Positions 13,360-26,353 of a stretch of 64,000 bases of DNA are shown one piece after another. Position numbers and translations under genes: made by a program. Origin of the DNA: Stenogyne calaminthoides (lineage: Eukaryota; Streptophyta; Magnoliopsida; Lamiales; Lamiaceae); the NCBI GenBank assembly GCA_037126765.1, contig JBBCBC010000034.1:20458691-20522690 (forward strand). Reading direction: 5' to 3'. Below the pieces are notes generated by a model that was given only the letters and a program-made list of their open reading frames with translations, was not told the origin of the DNA and searched no databases. The first letter of the stretch is position 1. Each line of letters begins with the position of its first letter.

Positions 13360-14090
13360 ACTGTGGAAAGGAGGAAGAGAGCATACGGACTTCCCATTCT
13401 AACCCACACTTTGGGAGCATCCAACCTACCTCAAAAACTATTGGTGTATGCGAATGTAAATGTTATTTTGACCTTTGGGTCCATGTATGGGAATGATGTT
13501 TTGACCTTTGGGTCAATATATGAGAATTTTATGCGGCCTCCTGGTGCAGGTCTCACGATCCCCTGGGTAAGATGGTCGTTATGGCGTGTGGGTGCGGGTC
13601 TCACGATCCGCCAGGTAAGATGGTCGAAATGAATGATGTATGGGCAAGGACTGTATGGCGCCCAAAGAATATGATATGTTATGAAAGATCTAGCCGACGG
13701 GCTAGCACAAAGAAAGGAAAGAAAATATTTTTATGAAAATGATATGTTTATGTACTGCCAATCTATATAACAGCATACAGGTCATCCTCACCAAGAATTC
13801 AAATTCTCACCCCCTACCTTTAATATTTTCAGGTTATGAAGACGGAGAGCCCGTGTAGTCGGAGGTGTGATATGGTGTTTCCGATGATACCCTGCGCTTT
13901 TGTCTATCTTAAGCTTATTTAACATCACGATTCCTCTTATGAACTTAATTTGTATGTCGAGATGACAAACACTTCTATAGTCTCTCGATGAATGTTATGT
14001 GAATGACTTATACTTAATTTTTGTTATTGCCAATCTTTTTAAATGATCCATTTATGATGGGCTTTCCAAAAAAAGGCCTTCGCGTTTCCC
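13360..14090 (+). repeat. probable Del/Tekay-type LTR fragment, duplicate
   Basis: Second copy of the block at 6641-7370, with the same internal tandem pairs and the same AAATTCTCACCCCCTACC and TTTCAGGTTATGAAGACGGA motifs. Part of the D2 duplication. Confidence 0.4.
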
Positions 14091-16748
14091 TCTATACAAC
14101 AACTTATTTACTGTATACTCGATCATTTACCTGTATACTCTGCCCGTCCCATTTGATTATCAATTTAGAGGAAAAAATATCTAGGATAATTGTTGTTTTT
14201 TTGTTTTTCAAGAAATATTAATTATTTTTTTTCAAAATTTACCTTTTTATTTTATTTTATTTTTGTGATAAGTTCATTATTAAATTGGATAATTGACCAT
14301 AAATAATTTTTATTAATAATTTGTATAGGGTATATTAGTTATTTTATATAAATAATCATTAGTATAGAATAAATTTTTTAAGTTGTGTGAAAAATTAAAA
14401 TGATAGTTAAATTGAAATAAAGAGAGCATATACTACACGTACTATTTTAATTTAAAATAGTTGAATACCACTTGTGCGCACCACGATGTACAAGTGATAC
14501 TATTAAAAATAAATAATTTATGTTGTTCGGTAAAACTAACTAATACTGATCAATGAATAATATTCGGTGAAATCAAGTAATATTGTTCACTAAAAATAAT
14601 TAATATTATTCAGTGATACTACTAGAACTATATTACGTTCCTTAATTCGCTACTTCTAGAAAAATGTGTTCTCTAAATTACCAGCCCAAAAAATTACTAT
14701 CCTTATTTTGCCACCCCCATAAGTCATGGTCCTTAAAAAATAAAATTCCCCAATATCTGCATAGGAGGATTGCTTTCGGACTCTATTTTTTCTGGTTTAC
14801 CACAAGTCACAACATCCAAGAATGGGGCTCTAAATAATTAAGAAAAAATTAACGGAGGAAACAACAAAAGTGATGTGAACGTGACCACAATTATTGGACT
14901 GATTTCTTTATAGAATAAAAGATGCTCTCATTCAGTGATTCATGAGGCTTTACTGTACCCGCATATATATTATTAAAATATCTCACAAAATCACATGATA
15001 ACTATTTATATATAGTGATGTATCCCTTAGTTTGAAATTATTTAATTGGAAAAAGAACGAAAATTCTTCAAAGTATTATTCAAATAATATTCCAACTGTC
15101 AATAAAGTATTATATATATAATTACAAACTTGTACACGTTAATTGATAGGTTTATGTGATTAATATACACCAGAAGATTCATTGAGAATATTTGGTCAAC
15201 AGATTTGGTCCCATATATCTTTTTGGTCCTTTATTTTTGGTAGTAAAAACAGTCCCATCTATTAATTTTTTGCAAATTAATTTGATTCCATTAAAATATT
15301 TCAAATAACCATGAGACTAAATATGGTGGAGAAAGGACTAAAATTATGAAGCAACATTCTTTGGGGACAATAAATAAAAAATTTCCAATATACACGAAAC
15401 AAAATATGTAGAAAATAAAAGGGTGACGGGGGACCATTTGTGGATGAGGGATATGTGGCAATCGACAAGATAAGGAGTATGTGGCACTGGGCAAGATGAG
15501 GCCTCCTAACTCTTCTACAATATATATCCATCAAATTAACATTATTATTTATACATACTTACTTACTCCAGTCTACTCCTCAATATTAATTAATAATTCC
15601 ATTTTTTTTTTATTCTGAACTATGTTCGCTTTTGGATTTATTCCCATAGCGAAAACGAACCCGCTAGAGTAATTATATCACTTTATTTTTTATTATTATA
15701 TAATTACCGTCGATGATATTTAAGTTTATACAAAATGTGTAGAAAATAAAGGGGATCCGACCATTTGTGGATGAGGGATGTGTGTAACTGAGAAAGATAA
15801 GGAATATGTGGCACTGGGCAAGATGAGGCCTCCTAACTCTTCTTCTATACATATATCAATCAGACATAGTCATTTTAATTGTCGAACTCACAAAGTGTAG
15901 TAATCTTAATTAGACGGTTTAGGTTAATACAAGCAAATAAAGAAGCGGGTTGGGGAGTTGAATTGTTGTTTCTAACTCTATTAAAAAATATATAAAATAA
16001 TAAAATTGTAGTTTTAGTTCTTAGATTTGCATCCACTTGAATGATTCTTTCTTCAAATCTTTCCATTAAACTAGTGGTACGACCAAATTAGTCCAAATTA
16101 TTTCTTAACTATAATTAATTAGAAGTATGATCCCTAATTAATCTATTCTAATGAATAATCCCAAAACATGTATTTGAGATTCAATTCATAAAACTTTCAG
16201 TTGGTAGATTAGGCATCCATATATGGGCAATGATTTAATGGAATAAAATAATGGGGCAAACTGGACTATGAATACTAGACGATCGTTTCATGCGATCTAG
16301 ACTTTGTTATTACGAGGGTAATCTGCCCTATTTGCTACTCTGGTTACACAATTATAACAATTACGGATTATAAAGTTCAGTTTAGCTAGAAATAACTAAT
16401 GAATAAATAAGGGTGGTCAAACCAAATAAACTCATTAATCAAACATGCAGAACATAAATCAAATAATGAAGAAATCAATAGTGAGGGTTAAGAAATCCAT
16501 TATTAATTAATCAAAAATCAAATCTTTACAAATGTTTGCGCCTCTTCGAGCTAGGAAAGAGATACAAAATTATAAATAAAAAAACTGAAAACACCAATTA
16601 ATAATCTGAAAAAAAAAAATCAACTAAAAATAAAAAAATAAATTGAATTAAAAAAATCAATTAAACCTAAATAAACTATGAAAAATATTAAAAAGTCAAA
16701 TAAAATTTAAAAACAAATTAAATTAAAAAAAAAATAAGAATAAACTAA

Positions 16749-17054
16749 GGCTTAATTGCGAATAAAATCATCACTTTTTCAAAAATTGCAATCTAATCTA
16801 AACTTTTGAATTTTGACAAACAAATCATCACTTTTACTCTTTTTTGCAAATTTATATTCGGGCAGTTTGTCCCCTTGCCCGAAAGTTGATGTGTACAAAA
16901 AATACACCATCATCAGCCCAGTAAGCATCCACATCAATAAATACTTATTAACATAATAAATAATAGTTTAAAAATAAATTAAGTATTATAAATATTATAA
17001 ATAAATTTATAAATATAATAAGATATTAAAATCAACATAAAAAATCAACATCTA
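16749..17054 (+). mobile_element. MULE terminal inverted repeat, truncated copy 3
   Basis: GGCTTAATTGCGAATAAAAT next to ATAAACTAA, same insertion site as the other copies. Truncated at 17054 shortly after the terminal repeat. Confidence 0.8.
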
Positions 17055-18580
17055 AGTCAGTACGTATTACGTTGTAGTTAATTTGATGATACCAGATCAC
17101 GGAAGATCAAATTAACAGCTCCTCGTAATTAAGTACAAATTCAGAACCCAGATGGAAATGAACAAACCAGATTGGCTTGTCTTGACCAAGGGATTACACT
17201 AGGGCATTTAGGTGCGCTGAATAAGGACCCACAAGAGGAAAAACTCTTTGGTACTGAATATACAAGAATTAAACCTCAGTGGTGTGTTGTTTCTTAATCT
17301 CCGTCCCTTAAATAGGATCATGTGAAATTAATAACTATTGCTTTGACTTATGATGGGAAGAGAGTCAATGCGATTCGATACCTTATATCTTGGGCAATAT
17401 TATTAATTACATGACGATTGCTGACATTTAATACGGAGAATCTCATGCAAGTACGTCTTGCTTGATTTGTCCCCTTGGTGGGCTCAGAACCATTATCATA
17501 CCAAATCTTGCAAGTGAAAATTTATTTCCGGTATGAATAATAATATTGAGCTGTCTTTACTTCAAGGACAAAGATACTAATTAATATAAAGCTTGTTCAG
17601 TGACTTAATTAATTAATGGACTAATATAATCTTAAACGCGGGAAATAATGACCGGGAGCCATATTATAGTGAAATTGTAATATGGGTTAAGATGGATAGT
17701 TCAATATTAATTTTATAGTGGAGTAAATTAATATTAATGGACTTGAATAATATTTGGCCCAATATTATAGCTTCATAGTCCATTGAAGGTCCAATCTTAA
17801 TTCTCCTCAACGCCCCTCAAATAGCCCAAAATGAAGTCCAATTAATGAAAGAGAGAAGAAAACATTTTGCTAATATTTCCTTGCTTATTTTTCGAAAATA
17901 TGTTGATAAGGAAGAAAAGATTGTCTTGATTTTCTTGTAGATATTTTATGGAAAGAGATAATTATTGTAGGAATACATAATTATCCCATAAATTCAAGAA
18001 GTCAAATTTTTATTCTTTATGCCTTGTTATTTTCGAAAATTAGGGAAAAAAAGGGGAAGAGATTTTTATGGAAAATTTAATTAAGGAGAAAAGAATATAG
18101 GAGATATATTCAAGATTTCTTGGAGACCAAGAAAAGATTTTCTTCCCTATTTTCCTATCCCTAAAAATGCCCCCCCAACCCTATATATAGGGGATAATTT
18201 TTTCATTCCCAAGTGCAATTCCATGTGTTGGAAATATTAGAAATCCACAAAGGTGGTAGCATAATATTTTTTTGTTTTCTCTCTTGTTAAAATCGTTCGT
18301 GCGAATCCTCCCACCGGGTTACGTTCGTGGACTTTGGGACATATTTGGTAGGGCACTTTGGGTTGATCCATCGTCTCAACAGTTGTCTCTACAAGAGGTA
18401 TGTAATCTCGTAACTCCTAGTTCCACATGTTTAGGATTTACGTGAATTACGTGTACGCATGTTGTTTAATTATTATGTTGAATTGATTTAGGATTAATTC
18501 ATGTTAGTAATTAATTATTTAATTTGAATATGTATTTAAAATCATCTCGAATAGATCCGGGCACCCATAATTTTCCAACA
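17055..18580 (+). repeat. LTR-like block, possible solo LTR of an unidentified retrotransposon
   Basis: A non-array block ending CCCATAATTTTCCAACA at 18580. It has a strong CCCTATATATAGGGGA TATA-like box at about 18179 followed by leader-like sequence, which suits an LTR with U3 then R/U5 on the + strand. No primer-binding site follows, and the 5' end is cut into the MULE fragment, so neither a target duplication nor a second LTR can be shown. No coding sequence of note. Confidence 0.4.
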
Positions 18581-20805
18581 ACCATTCAACACAAAAACTG
18601 TGTTTGAATCTCCCTAACCAGAGAAACCTATTGTCAAATTTCTGAGGAGAAGGGTTGAAAATTTTCTGACCAAGCACTATTCTTTTCTGGTGGATCATCC
18701 GGGTGTGCAACACATTGTTTCAGATGCCCTATTTTGGAGGGATGTTCGTCTGTAGCACATTGAGGACTTCCTGTTGCTCCTGGATGCGTATGGGCGAGAT
18801 GAGTTTGTTGATCTGGAGCTGAGAATGAAGAATCTAACAAAGTGGGAAGTCTTCTTGAAGTTAATAATGCACGCCGATGTTGCGAGGTTGGTTAACAAAC
18901 TGATGGGATATCCAGAGTTTGAATTTGAGGAAGAAGGAGGACAATCAACGTGGGACATTGAGCATGCTGCCGATGAACCAGTCGAGGGTGCAACAGATGA
19001 GACCCTGACTGGTGAGGCACAAACACCTGCTCCCACTTTCATAATTCTCGCTGAAACCCCTAGATCAAGTATCCACGGCTCTTCGGATGGGGTGAAGGCA
19101 TCGGTTGAAACTCACTTCAACAAATTTGCTGAAAAAAACGCTAATTCGGATGGATGAGAGGACCAAGCAACCGGTTGAAGCCGAGAGGAATCGATCATGG
19201 AAGAAGTTTAATCAAATGCACTCTACCAATGCATTATCTGAAATGAACATAGTAGAATTGATGCTGCAGAAGCTAGGCCTGGAAGTCTCAATGCTCTCAA
19301 TGGTCAGAGTCCTACTAGAGGAAGCATACAAATCTCTAATGCAAAGTGATTCAAGTTTTGAAGCGTCCCGTCGAGAAAAAATTTGAGGTCTCTGTCTCGA
19401 TCCGCCAAGAAAGTTTTGGAAGAAGCGCTCAAAAATGCTTGGACCTACACCTTCATCTTCTTCAACTGTGACGTATTCGGTCCTATGGAGGCAGAGGACC
19501 TAAAGAAGGAAATGCAATCCCTCTTCCGCACCTTGGAGAAGAACGTCCGACTTTTTTTTGATGTAACCAAAAAGAGGGAAGGAAAGGACGAAGCTGGAAC
19601 ATCAGAAAAACTCCAAGAAGGTCGTGGTCACTAACTATTGTAATCGGCTTTTGACCAACTCAAAGCTACGGAATTGGCGGACATTAATCGAAGCTAGCCG
19701 AAGAGCCAACAATTGAAGAGTACACTAAGCAGCTTGATCTCCAAGACAAAGCCATTTCTGAACAGAAAGCTGCCATGGTGGATCTGACTTCAAGAGTCGA
19801 CAGAATTGAAGACTTTTCTTCAAATGTTCAGAAACGGCTACAAACAGAAGAAGAAGCTAAAAATCTGGAGTTAGCCGAAATTGCTTCGAAAGTTAGCGTA
19901 TAATTCATCGAAAAGAAAGAAGACGCATAAATAGAAGCAAGTAAAGGAACCCAAGAAAAAGACGGTAGTGACCAGATCTTAACTACTACTCTCGTCTGAG
20001 CAGATCAAAGAACAAAAATATCAGATCAAGAGAAGAAGGGTCATAGAAGAGGCTATCAGAAGGAAGAAATTGCGTGAAGCGGGAGGTCTGGACAGAGCCT
20101 TCAAAAGGAAACAGAAGAAGAAGGCTATTGTGACCGGTGTTGAATCTGATGAGAAGTGGATTGAACGAGCCCTTTCTGCCAGCATGGATGATGTGCTTAC
20201 TTGCAGAGAAGATCTTCACGAACCATGGAGGGTCACAAAAACAGATTGGTTATGTGATGTCTTTATGATACAGCGAGTTCCAGAAGAGAAAGATGACATG
20301 TTTTTTGACAAAATCTTTATGGACTGGCTGGAAGCGAAGTATCCAGCTTTCTATTAAGAGGTCATGAGAGAAGGACTGATTATGACAATGAGACCTTCTG
20401 CTCCTAGATATGAATTTCTGATACCTCCTCTAAAAAGAAACAGATACGATCCAGTTGCATTCAGACAAGCTTATATAGATGCACTGGAAAGAGGAAACAT
20501 AATTGAAGAGGATCGCCAAAAGGAAGTACTTAAAAGGATGTACGACATATTCCAAATTCCAGAAGGCATGAGGGACAAGGAGTAAGCAGAAGAATGGTTC
20601 TTAGGACAGAATGTTAGGTAATACTTTTTGCAAATCATTTATGTACTTGTAAGATACAATTCTCTCAATGAAATGAATGACCTGTTTTCTGATCCTAAGA
20701 CATCATCTCAATGTCTTCTGATTTCTTGTGTTCTTCTCTTTACTTTCTTTCTGTTTATCCATTTTTCTTATTTATCTGTTTTGGTTCCATCAAAAAGGGG
20801 AAAAT
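18581..20805 (+). pseudogene. env-like region of a SIRE/Maximus-type copia element, decayed
   Basis: A chain of open stretches, 18774-19157, 19105-19386, 19383-19634, 20070-20357 and 20364-20585, in shifting frames. They are rich in Lys and Glu and partly heptad-like (KVLEEALKNAW, LKKEMQSLFRTLEKNVRLFF), as in the coiled-coil env-like ORF found after pol in SIRE-type copia elements. No pol domain is seen upstream. The assignment rests mainly on context: the last frame is followed by a purine tract (AAAAAGGGGAAAATTG) directly before an LTR start. I do not recognise any individual fragment as a named domain. Confidence 0.5.
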
Positions 20806-22197
20806 TGCTGGGAAATTTGTAGTTTCGATGGAAGTTCCAAAACAGATAATGTTATAGGACCAATGACTTTTGGTGATCGATGATCTAGATATCAGACTAG
20901 GATGACCAGCTGAGATGTATAGACTACTGATGTAACAAGATAGGTCACATATTGAGGGCCGGGAACTCAATATGTATAGATCAGAAGATCAGAAGATCTG
21001 AAGATCAGAAGACCTATATCAGAATTGGAGAAATCAAGTCTGCAAGTTGAGCTAAGACAACCTGCATCAGAAGACTCGATACGGTGGTCGATCGACTTTT
21101 GACCGATCAAAGCCAACTAATCTGTGTTCACAAAAAGGACATCAAGACATACACAAATATCAGATACGAAGAATGTCAACCTAAGTTGGTAAATCAAACA
21201 CTAAATAAGTGTACTTGATAACCAATGAGAGCAAGACACGTATGTACGACGAATAAATTGCGGGGACGGGTGCTTCTTGAGTTGAACGGCTAGAAAGGAC
21301 AAGCTTGCATGCTTTCAGCCATGCCGCCTCTGTGCACATCAAATCGGACCTGCAAACCTACCGTAAATAGACCGAAATTCGAATTGCTCTCCAACGGCTA
21401 GTTCGATTTCGTGCCTATATATATGGGATCAAACCTTCATAGTAAGGTTACGAAAATAATACTCAAGATCAAGCTCTCAAGATTTCCGTACGAAAAACAC
21501 AAATTCAAGATTTATTCTTAAGTGTTCATCCCATAGTTCTTAGCATAGAATACTTATCCTTTAGCTTTAGGCTACTTAAAAGATATGATAGTATTCCAGT
21601 TTGAACAACACAAATCTTATACCCAAACAAAAGTTAGGTTAAGTTTGTTATAGCAAGATTTCTGTCTAGGGTTTCTAGATTATATTTCTGGGATTGGTTG
21701 AGTGAGAAATCGTGAAACATCTGTTGGTTGTACTGTGTTGGACTAACACATTAAACTAAGTCCAGTTGGTTAAGTTAGTGCCCCTGTTGATAGGGAAGAG
21801 TGGACGTAAGACAAGTTGTCCGAACCACTATAAATATGTGTGCCTTTACTTTGCTTTACATTTACTTGCACACTACTTTTGTTATCTGCATGCATATTCT
21901 GTACCTGGATCAGATTAGCATCAAGCTACTGATCTGATCAGTTTGACACCTTTGTCATCTGATCTACACCAGATTGGTCAGAATCCTTATTTGAGTAAAA
22001 CTGGTTTTCACACGGGTTAACTAATCTTCCGCACCATCAGTTAAACTGATAGACGACGAACTGATTTGCTTGACAAATGAGTAAGTCGGATATCAGTCCA
22101 AACTGATCCACATCGCACTCTGATCAGACATACGTGCAAATCACATCTGGTCCACAAAAACTTTTGAAGTCTATTCACCCCTCCCCTCTAGACTTCA
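20806..22197 (+). mobile_element. 3' LTR of the SIRE-like copia element
   Basis: Starts TGCTGGGAAATTTG directly after the polypurine tract and runs about 1.4 kb to CCCCTCTAGACTTCA, matching the length and the CACCCCTCCCCTCTAGACTT-type ending of SIRE LTRs. A TATATATATGGG box at about 21415 would be the LTR promoter. The end at 22197 is inferred from the terminal CA. No 5' LTR lies in the window, so age cannot be estimated. Confidence 0.6.
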
Positions 22198-22563
22198 ACC
22201 CTCACTGAAACCCGTTCGGGACCTACAGCGAAAACCTTCCTGGCCATAAAAGATCCGATAAAACTTCATTTTTAAGTATAGATATCTATCTCACTTTTAA
22301 AGTTTATGGCTAGAGATGCTCTAAAAGCTGTTTCTACCACGCAACTTGTTTTCTCGAGATTCTTGATCAAGTTTGGAGGATAAGAGCACATTACCACCAA
22401 GTCAAATCAGTTTTCATTATTTATTTATAAAAAGAAAATATTTAATCATTTAAATAAGTGTTCATTTTAGATTGGTTGAATGGGCAACCGGTTGGATTGA
22501 TTGAACAGGCGGTTGAACTATTAAATGATCTCTGTTTATTTTTTTTTAATATTTCTTATATTA
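22198..22563. other. unassigned AT-rich interval
   Basis: Non-repetitive within the window, no open frame of note; I see nothing assignable here. Confidence 0.5.
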
Positions 22564-22565
22564 TA

Positions 22566-22801
22566 CTCCTTTCGTCCTGTTTTAGATTGCTCATTTACTG
22601 TTTGGCTAGTGTTTTTACGAGCGAGTTATTCATTAGAATTTGAAATGATAAAAAGATTTTTAAAGTGGGGTATGATAGTCCTACCTCTCATCTATCCTAC
22701 ACCTACTTAACAGTCATATTATCATTTCATATAATAAACAACTCACTCACTAAAACACGAGTCAAATAGTGAGTGTGCAATTTAAAATAGGACGGAGGGA
22801 G
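22566..22801. mobile_element. Stowaway MITE (Tc1/mariner type)
   Basis: 236 bp with terminal inverted repeats. The left end is CTCCTTTCGTCCTGTTTTAG and the right end, reverse-complemented, is CTCCCTCCGTCCTATTTTAA; pairing continues for about 60 bp (ATTGC, TGTTTGGCT/TATTTGACT, GAGTT). It is flanked by TA on both sides (22564-22565 and 22802-22803). Foldback structure, no coding sequence; it would be mobilised in trans by a mariner-like transposase. Confidence 0.9.
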
Positions 22802-22803
22802 TA

Positions 22804-25370
22804 CTATTTTATAAAAATGCCCAGTCAATGCACTTTAATATTCATATTTAATATTAATTTATCAAACTTAAGGCATATAAATAATATAAACGTGATGGTT
22901 TTCTTATTGAAGACAGGAGTATAAAAAGGGGAAAAACTAGCATATTTGTGTCCCACATCGAGTAAATATTAGAAAAAATGTGAGAAGGAGTAATTTCGCT
23001 CATGACTCACACCGTTCGCTGGTCTTTCTCGTCCTCCCGCCGCATCATCAAGTAAGCTTAAGTTTCAACGCTAATTTGTTTAAAGCCCTACATTCAGCCT
23101 TTGGATTAAAACAGGGGTGGCCCTGAGGAGGGGGGGAGAGGCGACCGCCCCGGGTCCCTAAAATTGGGGGCCTACTAAAAGTTTATATAATGTAATATAT
23201 ATATTAAAAGATTAATTGAAAAACATTTATTTGGATAAGAAGAAGTGAACCATAATATTTTATTAGAAAAATAATAACTTTTATCCTTGGAATTCTCCAA
23301 CTGCTCGCCTCAATAGTTTCATTCTTAGGCACAATTAATTAAGTTCACAAAACACGAAGTGATATGCCATATTTTTTGTTAATAGGGCTATATTTTATTT
23401 TGGGTCTGCACATCGTACTCTTCCTTGCTTAATTATTTCAATAGATATGCAATTTTTTAAATTTTATCAAGTTGCAGTATCTTGTTTTTCAGAACCTCGG
23501 TTTAGGTATACAAGAATTAAAATGAATCATAAGACTATTCCTATGCGATCACAATAGTTTCTCTAGTTACAATTTTGGGTGATTTATCTTAGGTCTCCAA
23601 TATAATAGATGGTCTATCTCTTGTGAGTAGTGAAAAAATTATGTTTTAGGTCACACGCTAAGTAATTGGAAAATTTGATATAGGGGTCAATGGTCATATT
23701 CTAGTTCATTTTTCTTGAACATCAGATGTAGTAGCTGACATTTTAAATTATCGAACAAGAAGTATTCTCTTAAATAGTTTGGTGGTTAGACAAAGGAAAA
23801 AGGGAAAATATGTTGCTGCTTCTTTTGAACAATCTCTTAAAGTAGGCTAATAGGTGTTCCTTAAGTTTGATTTGATTTGAAGTAGGCTAATAGGTGTTAC
23901 TTAAGTTTGATTATATTTGAATATGTATGGACCATGGGATTGTGTTTTTTAACATTAATAACTTCATATTTTAACTTAATTTATCACTCTCTAATTAATT
24001 GAGTTGGAGTATCAATTCTTACTTTTTTGAAAAGTGTTCTATCTGGATTTATCATGCATAATGAATTTAACTTCAGTGTAAAAGTTCATTCTTAAGCTTT
24101 CTTAGTTTATGGTCCTACTGGCTACTATGACATATTATTCTTTGAAGTTTAATCTGCCTTGACTAACTAAAAATTGGATTAAGTTCATACTTGATATTTC
24201 TTTTTTTCTCCTGCTATAATATAAAATTACTTGATTTACATCAAAGCTCAATGCGCCTTGAGTAACTAAAAAAGTGGATTGATGTGTAAATTTTTTAATT
24301 CGTTTTTCACCCTTACATTGTTTATTAAGCTATTTAGAGCTTTAGAAAGAACCTTATAGGAACAATGTTATATTCTATTATAATAACTTTTTCTCGCATT
24401 TTCTTTACTTGTCTTTGCTTTCCAGTAATTTCGCTTGCCATGTCTTTTATTATTATAGTTTTACTGGTGCAAGAATAGACTTGCATTAGTCACAATAATA
24501 TTTATTGCATCTAATATAGTCAGTTTTCATATTTGAGCCTAAAAGTTTAGAGACTCTTCTTTTTGATGTTTTGAATAAAGTGGAACATAAGTATATTTTT
24601 CCAACATAATTAATCCACTAGATTAAATGGTCTCAATGCCAATTTTGATGTCCTTTCCTCATAGTGAGATATCTTTAGTATTGTGAGTTATGATATGTGC
24701 AATATAAACATCTTAATTTGGACCTTATATTTGTATAGGCTGCTTTAGTGTTTGAAAATAAGTTTCATTACAAGTATCTATGATTAAATTTTAATATGTA
24801 ACAAAATAATACACATGATTTTTTTTTTTTGTAATTTCTGGTTAATTAATTTAGTTTTGATTTGGCTTCTTATTGATTTTTTAATATGTAATAACTAACA
24901 AAAGGATACATGAGTTTTGCTTTAGTTGCTTGCTTATTTTTTATTTCACTAATTGCTGAAAAAGGCGATCATGTTTTTCACATATTACAAATAATTTAAC
25001 CAATATACTCTATTGATTATTTCAGAACGGTTTCTATTCTTATTCTAATGAAGTGATAAAAATTGCATTACTTTTAAGTGTTATATGGACCAAACATAGA
25101 TTCGGTGCTTGAACTTATATATTATTCTGAATTCATTGCTTTTGAGGAAAGAGTAATGTTGCAGTTTGGTTATGGTACTTTTTATTGGCAATTGACGCAC
25201 ATGAGCTAGTACATTACGGATTAAGTTTGTGTAGGTGGTCCATTTTTTAGTTAATAATTGATTTGGTTTATTTATCTGATTTTTTTGGATTAAAGTTTTT
25301 ATTATTTGTATTGTATAACTAATACTTTACAAATGTTCATTGTTATGCATAATAGACCTTTTGTTTTTAG
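22804..25370. other. AT-rich interval with a possible hAT-like end near 23114
   Basis: No gene found over 2.5 kb. At 23114-23172 a GC-rich segment, CAGGGGTGGCCCTGAGGAG followed by CCGCCCCGGGTCCCTAAAAT, resembles the start of degraded hAT-type elements common in plants. No matching right end or 8 bp duplication was found. Two short related phrases, CTTGACTAACTAAAAATTGG (24157) and CTTGAGTAACTAAAAAAGTGG (24256), recur. The rest is unassigned. Confidence 0.3.
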
Positions 25371-25392
25371 ATGAGATGAAATTCTTTCATGG

Positions 25393-25586
25393 TATCAGAG
25401 TCTTCAAGCTCACGCCATGTTCTGGGTTCGATTCCCGCTAAAAGCAACTCCACCCATATTTAATTCTCCCTTCGATGGGCCTCCTCCCAATGATGGAGTA
25501 ATAGAATTAAGCCCACGAGTGAGGGGTGTTAGGGAAATTAAATAAACAAATTAATTCAACATATCTCTACAAGTTCAGACTTTAAG
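25393..25586 (+). mobile_element. SINE-like element with 22 bp target duplication
   Basis: Flanked by AGATGAGATGAAATTCTTTC (from 25371) and AGATGAGATGTAATTCTTTC (from 25588), direct repeats of about 22 bp with one mismatch, as expected from LINE-type target-primed insertion. The 5' part has a TGGTATCAGAGTC segment and, 34 bp on, GGTTCGATTCC, a good RNA polymerase III B box; the A box is poor. There is no clear poly(A) tail. Most likely a tRNA-derived SINE, family unknown. Confidence 0.6.
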
Positions 25587-25815
25587 ATGAGATGTAATTC
25601 TTTCATCGACTTTAAAAATGATTTTTAAGGTGTTTTCGGACCGATTCCGGCACCGGTTCCCGATTGAACCAATCGATCTGATTCGGTTCCAACACCACTA
25701 CATCTAAGTTTTTCTTCCGTGTCTTTCAAATCACCTATGATCACAATTTTTTACCACTCGATTATGACCATGGTAGAATTCACCATTCTTTATACAAACA
25801 TGGTAGGACAAAAAA

Positions 25816-26285
25816 TGGTTTAATTGCAATACTGGTCCCATATGAATAAACCCTCATGAAATTGGTCATTTTTTCGACAAATTTGGTCCCATAAGATTTT
25901 TCCGTCCATTTCTAACGGAAGTGGTACACACGCGTCGTTAGTTGCACTTTTGGTCCCAAAAAATTATTTTTTTAAATATAAATTATTATTTAGTTTAAAA
26001 TAAATTTAATATAATTTTTTAGTATATCAAACTATCCAAAAAAATTTATATAATTAACTTATAATTCATAGTCTATTAGAATAGTTTAAAATTAAAATTT
26101 ATAAAATTATAATTAATATAAAGACTATTTATATTGTTTGATTTTTTACATTAATTTATAATTCATAGTTTTTGGAGTAATTGTAGAACTTTCAAATAAA
26201 ATCCTAACTAATATTCATATTTTATAATTATTCTTCTTATTACGTCAAAAATTATGTACGTTTTTATTTAGTTGATTTTTTTTAC

Positions 26286-26353
<68 letters not shown>

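Larger units (their letters stand above)
13146..17054 (+). repeat. segmental duplication D2 (partner 6426-10330)
   Basis: Direct copy of D1: LTR-like block, Y (about 14091-15060), W and V (15061-15850), U (15851-16552), T (16553-16748), MULE end (16749-17054). It stops at 17054, where unrelated LTR-like sequence begins, while D1 continues further into the MULE interior. No gene. Confidence 0.85.

Noticed and set aside
22458..22710. Two overlapping open frames of 61 codons
   Set aside because: They lie across the Stowaway MITE and its flank, are hydrophobic by base composition only, and have no support.
23114..23840. hAT transposase gene
   Set aside because: Only a GC-rich end-like segment was found; no transposase motif could be read in any frame, so it is listed only as a possible end.
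25392..25437. Possible tRNA gene (TGGTATCAGAG with GGTTCGATTCC)
   Set aside because: No cloverleaf can be formed and the A box is poor; flanking 22 bp duplications point to a SINE.
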